Source of the DNA: an uncultured bacterium
GTDB taxonomy: Bacteria; Bacillota_I; Bacilli_A; RFN20; CAG-826
NCBI GenBank assembly: GCA_949291375.1
Contig: CASEVI010000003.1
Coordinates: 78,224 to 142,223, forward strand
Length of the DNA stretch: 64,000 nucleotides
Reading direction: 5' to 3'
In this document: positions 59,251 through 64,000 of the stretch, piece after piece
Position numbering within the stretch: the first letter of the stretch is position 1
How the letters are laid out: each line of letters starts with the position of its first letter
The notes under the pieces: model-generated
The model's input: the letters and a program-made list of their open reading frames with translations, nothing else
Database searches by the model: none
What the model was told of the DNA's origin: nothing
Translations under genes and position numbers: made by a program

Positions 59251-60381
59251 ATGAAAAAAGAAGATATCAAACTCGATTTAAATAATAATTTAGTAAATTT
59301 ATCTAATTCACTATTAAAATTTTATGATTGTGATATTTTTCATCCTTCAATTCCATATATTGATGAAATTTTAAAAAAAAGGAAAAATAAAAAAATATGT
59401 ATTTTACTTTATGATGGTTTTGGGAAAATTATATTTGATACCTATAAAGATGATATTCCTTTTTTAAATTCGCATATTTTTAAAACTTTTTCTTCTATTT
59501 ATCCACCAACAACTGTCGCTGCTACTGATGCTTTTTTAACAGGAAAATATCCACGTGAAAACGGATTTGTAGGATGGAATCAATATTTTAAAAATATTGA
59601 TAAATTTATAGATGTATTTTTAAATAAAGATTCAGTTAACGATGAAATTATTAAAGATGATGTTACAAAATCCTTTTTAAAACCTAAATTTATTGATGAA
59701 ATTATTAATGAAAAAAATAATAAAGAGATTGCTACGATAATTAAATCTCTATCATATAAAAATGAAGATAAACATGATGATTTTGATAAATTTTTTAAAG
59801 TAGTTAATGACTCTTTAAAAAAATATGACTTTATTTACGCTTATTCAACAGAACCAGATCATACCATTCATGAAACTGGTATAAAAAGCGAAAAAATTAA
59901 AAATATTCTTATTTATTTAGAAAATAAAACAAAATATTTAATTAATAATAATCCAGACACTTTATTTATTCTTATCGCTGATCATGGTTTCAAAGATATC
60001 GAATACATTCCTTTAAATGAAGATAATGAATTAATCGAAACATTAAAAGATGAATCAAAAAACGCTATTTTTACTATCGAACCACGTTTTGCTTCATTTT
60101 TTGTAAAAGATAAAGAAAAATTTATAGAAATTTATAATAAAAAATATAAAGATTATTTCATTTTAATGAGTAAAGACGAATTATTAAATAATGATATTTT
60201 GGGTCCAACAAATAGCTATCTTAATAAATATTGTGACTATACTTTAGGAGATTATATTCTTTTAGCTACTTCTTCATATATGTTTAGCAATAAAAAATCA
60301 AAAGATTTTGAAATGAAAGGAACTCATGCTGGAGTTACAAAAGATGAATTAGCTTTATATTTAGCTATATTTAATAAATAG
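59251..60381 (+). CDS. Type I phosphodiesterase/nucleotide pyrophosphatase family protein
   Basis: About 376 residues of the alkaline-phosphatase superfamily (Phosphodiest, PF01663). Metal ligands appear as LLYDGFGK, the nucleophile Thr in PPTTVAATDAFLTGKYP, TEPDHTIHETG, LIADHGF and KGTHAG. No signal peptide is seen, so it is likely cytoplasmic or peripheral. ATG 59251 with GTAGGT upstream is preferred over a TTG at 59233. Substrate unknown. Confidence 0.88.
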   Translation: MKKEDIKLDLNNNLVNLSNSLLKFYDCDIFHPSIPYIDEILKKRKNKKICILLYDGFGKIIFDTYKDDIPFLNSHIFKTFSSIYPPTTVAATDAFLTGKYPRENGFVGWNQYFKNIDKFIDVFLNKDSVNDEIIKDDVTKSFLKPKFIDEIINEKNNKEIATIIKSLSYKNEDKHDDFDKFFKVVNDSLKKYDFIYAYSTEPDHTIHETGIKSEKIKNILIYLENKTKYLINNNPDTLFILIADHGFKDIEYIPLNEDNELIETLKDESKNAIFTIEPRFASFFVKDKEKFIEIYNKKYKDYFILMSKDELLNNDILGPTNSYLNKYCDYTLGDYILLATSSYMFSNKKSKDFEMKGTHAGVTKDELALYLAIFNK

Positions 60382-60386
60382 ATTAA

Positions 60387-61031
60387 TTATTTATTCTTTT
60401 TGTGTTTTCTTTTTGAAGTTATTTTTAATTTATTTTGATTATCTTTAATCTCTTTATCATTATAGTCACCAATATAAATTTCAAAATCTTTATGATGTTT
60501 TATAATTCCGATAATTGTCAAAATAATCCCGATTATTCCTAATACAAAAATAGGTATTCCAATAATAAAAGAAGTTATATAAACATCTATTTTTTGATAA
60601 AAAACGCAAAATAAAACACCAACGGCAATTAAAATTAAACAGCCAATAAATTGAAAAAGATTAAATAAACTTCTTAAAGAAATTCTTTTTAAAATTATAA
60701 ATTTAATAATAAAAATAACACCTAATCCGATTAAAAAAACTCCAATTACAATAGGTATAGACAAAACAAATATTTTAGGAAATAAAAAAATAATAACACT
60801 TAAAGCGATTATTAATAAATAAGCTAAAATCATGAAAAAATTTTTTGATTGATTAATAAACGTAAAAACTATTAATAAAATTGAAATTAATAACAATATT
60901 GAAGCAATTAAATAACCTAAAAAGATATCCATATTAGGATGAGAGGAAAATATACAAAATAATAAGCCGATAACTATTAAAATAATTGAAACTAATAATT
61001 TTAAATAGTTATATTTTTTAATAATATTCAT
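60387..61031 (-). CDS. Multispanning membrane protein, HdeD/DUF308-like
   Basis: 214 residues, six or more strongly hydrophobic segments in pairs with short Asn/Ser turns, and a basic C-terminal tail (KLKITSKRKHKKNK). The pattern of paired helices with IGLLFCIFS-like and VGVLFCVFYQKID repeats resembles HdeD/DUF308 proteins. Convergent with the phosphodiesterase gene. Function unknown. Confidence 0.6.
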   Translation of the reverse strand: MNIIKKYNYLKLLVSIILIVIGLLFCIFSSHPNMDIFLGYLIASILLLISILLIVFTFINQSKNFFMILAYLLIIALSVIIFLFPKIFVLSIPIVIGVFLIGLGVIFIIKFIILKRISLRSLFNLFQFIGCLILIAVGVLFCVFYQKIDVYITSFIIGIPIFVLGIIGIILTIIGIIKHHKDFEIYIGDYNDKEIKDNQNKLKITSKRKHKKNK

Positions 61032-61114
61032 ACCTATAATTATTATATGAGAAAAATAAAAATATGTCCCAATACTTTCTTAAGTAGGGACATATTTTAT
61101 TTATTTATATTGAC

Positions 61115-62899
61115 TTATTCACCGATTTTTAAATCAGGATATCTTTCTCTCGATGGATTATAGAAAGTATGTAATAATTTATGAGCTTTTTTAGAACCAT
61201 ATTCACATAAATAATCCTCATAAAGTTTCTTAATATCTGGATTTAAATGACTTCTTCTAACCTTTCTGTTACGATCTTCTTCATATAATACTTTTGCTCT
61301 TTTAGCAACATAAGTATCAAGAATATTATCTTCTTCTTTAGGGAGGAATAAAGGAGTCACATATGGTTGACCTCCTCCGTTAATACATCCGCCTGGACAT
61401 CCCATAATTTCAATAAAATCATATTTTGATTTGCCTTCTTTTATTTCATCTAATAAAATCTTAGCATTTTTCATTCCCGAAGCCATTGCAACGTTATACG
61501 TATTGCCTAAAATCTTTAAAGAAGCTTCTTTTATTCCTTCAAGACCACGGCAAGGTGTAAATTCAATTGGTTCAAGTTCATTTGAAGTTAAAATATAATA
61601 AGCAGTTCTTAATGCTGCTTCCATAACTCCGCCTGTAACTCCAAAAATAACACCAGCTCCACTATAATCACCAATTAAATCATCATCAAATTCTTCTGAT
61701 GGTAATTTTTCCCAATTAATACCGCTTCTTTTGATGATTTGAGCTAATTCACGAGTCGTTAAAACAACATCAACATCAGCAATTCCATCTACTTTATTAC
61801 CATCTCTTTCTTTCTCATACTTTTTAGCTGTACAAGGCATAATTGAAACAACACAAATTTGTGATCTATCTATATTATGCTTTTCAGCATAATAAGATTT
61901 AATAATTGCTCCAACCATTTCATGAGGAGATTTACAAGTAGATAAATGAGGTAAAAGTTCTGGATAATAATATTCACAATAATTTACCCATCCTGGAGAA
62001 CATGACGTAATCATTGGACCAGGAGTTTTCGTAATAACTCTATGAACAAATTCATTTGCTTCTTCACAAATAGTCAAATCAGCACCAAAGTTAGTATCAA
62101 ATACGCGATAAAATCCTAAACGATGTAACGCAGCAACCATTTTGCCTCTTGAATTTGTTCCAATAGGATCACCAAATTCTTCTCCTAAAGCGGTTCTTAC
62201 TGCAGGAGCAGTTTGTACTATAACATATTTTCCTTCTTTAAATGCTTCATCAAGTTTTTCAATTTCACTATGTTCCATTAACGCACCAGTTGGGCAAACT
62301 AAAGTACATTGACCACATTGAATGCAAGGAACATTATTAAAAGAACGATTTCCAGCAGGAGAAACAATAGTTTTAAACCCTCTATTTTCAAATCCTAAAA
62401 TACCAATTCCTTGAGCATCTTTACAAGCTTCAATGCATCTTCCACATAAAATACATTTTGAAGTATCTCTAATTAATCCTGGGGCTACATCATCATAAGT
62501 TGTTGGAGTCTTTTCACCAACATAAACTTCAGGTCTAGCACCAACTCTTCTCGCAACTTCAAGAAGTTCACATTGTCCATTTTTTCTACATGCTTGACAA
62601 TTGTAATAATGATTTGAAAGTAATAATTCGACACTAGTTCTTCTAGCAATAACTGCTGAAGGATCAGAAATAGAAATCTTCATTCCATCTCTAACAGGAT
62701 AAGCACACGAAGGAACAAGTCTTCTTTCTCCTTCTACCTTAACTAAACAAACTCTACATGAAGCTAAAGAACATCTTCCCTTTTTATAAGTACAAAGGCT
62801 TGGAATATTATATCCACAGATTTTAGCAGCCTCTAAAATTGTTAAATCATCATCAACAAGGTAAGGTTTATTTTCAATATATATAGTAATTTTTGCCAT
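61115..62899 (-). CDS. hydA: [FeFe] hydrogenase catalytic subunit
   Basis: 594 residues. An N-terminal [2Fe-2S] domain (CTYKKGRCSLASCRVCLVKV) is followed by the His-Cys3 motif (HYYNCQACRKNGQCELL). Two [4Fe-4S] motifs (CILCGRCIEACKDAQGI, CIQCGQCTLVCP) come next, then the H-cluster domain with TSCSPGWVNYCE, MPCTAKKYE and GCPGGCINGGGQP. A small-subunit-like tail ends at GE. It makes H2 from reduced ferredoxin and/or NADH, probably as part of an electron-bifurcating HydABC complex with the NuoF-like subunit encoded 12 bases upstream. Confidence 0.97.
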   Translation of the reverse strand: MAKITIYIENKPYLVDDDLTILEAAKICGYNIPSLCTYKKGRCSLASCRVCLVKVEGERRLVPSCAYPVRDGMKISISDPSAVIARRTSVELLLSNHYYNCQACRKNGQCELLEVARRVGARPEVYVGEKTPTTYDDVAPGLIRDTSKCILCGRCIEACKDAQGIGILGFENRGFKTIVSPAGNRSFNNVPCIQCGQCTLVCPTGALMEHSEIEKLDEAFKEGKYVIVQTAPAVRTALGEEFGDPIGTNSRGKMVAALHRLGFYRVFDTNFGADLTICEEANEFVHRVITKTPGPMITSCSPGWVNYCEYYYPELLPHLSTCKSPHEMVGAIIKSYYAEKHNIDRSQICVVSIMPCTAKKYEKERDGNKVDGIADVDVVLTTRELAQIIKRSGINWEKLPSEEFDDDLIGDYSGAGVIFGVTGGVMEAALRTAYYILTSNELEPIEFTPCRGLEGIKEASLKILGNTYNVAMASGMKNAKILLDEIKEGKSKYDFIEIMGCPGGCINGGGQPYVTPLFLPKEEDNILDTYVAKRAKVLYEEDRNRKVRRSHLNPDIKKLYEDYLCEYGSKKAHKLLHTFYNPSRERYPDLKIGE

Positions 62900-62911
62900 A
62901 TTCTTCGCCCC

Positions 62912-64000
62912 CTACTTTTTACTAATTGCTCCAAATTTACAAGAACTTAAGCAACTACCACACTTTATACATTTACTTTGATCAATAACAAATGGAGTTT
63001 TTCCAATTGTTCCACTTATTGCATTAACTGGGCAATTTCTTGAACAAAGTGAACATTTTTTACATTTTTCTGGGTCAATTACAAATGAAATTAAATTCTT
63101 ACAAATTCCAGCATCACATTTTTTATCAGTAACATGTCTTTCATAGACATCTCTAAATTTAGAAAGCGTTGATAAAACAGGGTTTGGAGCCGTCTGTCCT
63201 AAACCACATAAAGAACCAACTCTAATAGATTCTGATAGTGTTTCCAACTTGTCTAAATCCTCCATGGTTGCTTTTCCATCAGTAACTTTTGTTAATATTT
63301 CCAATAAACGCTTGGTACCAATACGACATTGAGAACATTTTCCACAACTTTCATCGCAAATAAATTCAAGATAGAATTTTGCGACATCAACCATGCAGTT
63401 ATCTTCGTCCATGACAATAGCACCACCACTACCCATCATTGAACCTTTTGCAATTAAATTATCAAAATCAATTGGAGTATCCAATTCATTCATGGTCAAA
63501 CATCCACCAGAAGGTCCTCCAGTTTGAATAGCTTGGAAACGTTTATCATTTGGAATTCCGCCACCAATATCAAAAATAAGTTCACGTAAAGTTGTTCCCA
63601 TAGGAACTTCAACTAAACCAACATTTTTAACCTTTCCGCCTAGCGCAAAGACTTTTGTTCCTTTACTCTTTTCAGTTCCAACTTTAGCAAATTCAGCACC
63701 GCCAACTCTTAAAATATAAGGGATATTAGCTAAAGTTTCGACATTATTAATAATTGTAGGTTTATCCCATAATCCTTTTACAGCTGGGAATGGAGGTCTT
63801 GGACGAGGCATGCCTCTTTTTCCTTCGATTGAATTCAACAAAGCGGTTTCTTCTCCACAAACAAAAGCTCCAGCTCCTAAACGGACATGACATCTAAAGC
63901 TAAAGCCACTACCTAAAATATTGTCACCTAAAAGGCCGATTTCTTCTAATTCTTTTATAGCTAAAGTTAATCTTTTAACAGCAACTGGATATTCTGCACG
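62912..64000 (-). CDS. hydB: NuoF-like hydrogenase subunit HydB, 5' end missing
   Basis: C-terminal 363 codons of an NADH:flavin subunit, open to the window edge. Visible are the FMN/NADH region ([33 protein letters not shown]), the [4Fe-4S] ligand motif [14 protein letters not shown], and a ferredoxin tail with [15 protein letters not shown] and [12 protein letters not shown]. This is the HydB architecture of bifurcating hydrogenases. A HydC-like subunit is expected beyond the window. Confidence 0.95.
   Translation of the reverse strand, partial: RAEYPVAVKRLTLAIKELEEIGLLGDNILGSGFSFRCHVRLGAGAFVCGEETALLNSIEGKRGMPRPRPPFPAVKGLWDKPTIINNVETLANIPYILRVGGAEFAKVGTEKSKGTKVFALGGKVKNVGLVEVPMGTTLRELIFDIGGGIPNDKRFQAIQTGGPSGGCLTMNELDTPIDFDNLIAKGSMMGSGGAIVMDEDNCMVDVAKFYLEFICDESCGKCSQCRIGTKRLLEILTKVTDGKATMEDLDKLETLSESIRVGSLCGLGQTAPNPVLSTLSKFRDVYERHVTDKKCDAGICKNLISFVIDPEKCKKCSLCSRNCPVNAISGTIGKTPFVIDQSKCIKCGSCLSSCKFGAISKK

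Noticed and set aside
1-64000. CRISPR arrays
   Set aside because: No regularly spaced repeats of 24-40 bases were found; the only long direct repeats are the att sites and the IS66 flanks.

Overview
The window is AT-rich chromosomal DNA from an anaerobic, low-GC Firmicute of the Bacilli, probably near the Erysipelotrichia/Mollicutes side of the class. The evidence is a very low-GC gene set, EzrA, encoded CCA ends on the tRNAs, a Mollicutes-type long PotA, an [FeFe] hydrogenase with a NADH-type flavoprotein subunit, Feo iron uptake, and standard-code stop usage including TGA. This placement is inference: no rRNA is present.

Layout. 1-6.3 kb: end of a sirtuin gene, upp, an aldo/keto reductase with ferredoxin tail, and an ABC/FtsX exporter pair. 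6.4-7.8 kb: decayed IS21-type transposase, a truncated zinc-ribbon gene, tRNA-Thr and tRNA-Val. 7.8-10 kb: PlsC-like acyltransferase and GT2 glycosyltransferase. 10.1-10.6 kb: five-tRNA cluster. 10.7-14.3 kb: feoA-feoA-feoB-Cys-rich peptide operon, with a DtxR-type regulator and two palindromes in its promoter region. 14.3-17.1 kb: an exporter whose ATPase is fused to a GT8 glycosyltransferase domain. 

17.7-34.5 kb: a 16.8 kb integrated element in the 3' end of tRNA-Cys, bounded by perfect 21-bp direct repeats (attL/attR). It has a tyrosine integrase and a Rep_trans rolling-circle initiator containing a 13-bp perfect GC-rich hairpin. It also has a membrane-embedded Zot/pI-like ATPase, four large secreted or anchored proteins, many small basic proteins, and two strikingly folded intergenic sequences. 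A divergent right-end module holds a Cro/CI-type regulator, an Mrr-HRDC nuclease, a second regulator and a tiny hydrophobic peptide. There is no VirB4, terminase, portal or capsid gene. I read it as an inovirus-like (filamentous phage) prophage, or an as yet unnamed rolling-circle relative, larger than usual. I could not identify a classical major coat protein.

34.6-45.8 kb: DUF2130 protein, spermidine/putrescine transporter potABCD, purA, purB, argS and tRNA-Arg. 45.9-48.5 kb: an IS66-family element with dead tnpC, flanked by a 42-bp direct repeat that itself contains an IS-end-like sequence. 48.8-51.2 kb: DUF3137, DUF1275 and HAD proteins. 51.3-53.2 kb: infC-rpmI-rplT with an attenuator leader and an ATA-started infC, then ferritin. 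53.2-57.2 kb: thiI, cysteine desulfurase, ezrA. 57.4-58.3 kb: a structured RNA directly upstream of a DUF3800 gene. 58.3-61 kb: rpsD with folded leader, phosphodiesterase, membrane protein. 61.1-64 kb: hydrogenase HydA and the partial HydB.

The functional picture is a fermentative cell. It imports ferrous iron (Feo) and stores it in ferritin. Iron-sulfur enzymes (hydrogenase, AKR-ferredoxin, cysteine desulfurase/ThiI) consume that iron and sulfur. The accessory layer consists of the tRNA-Cys element and several IS remnants.
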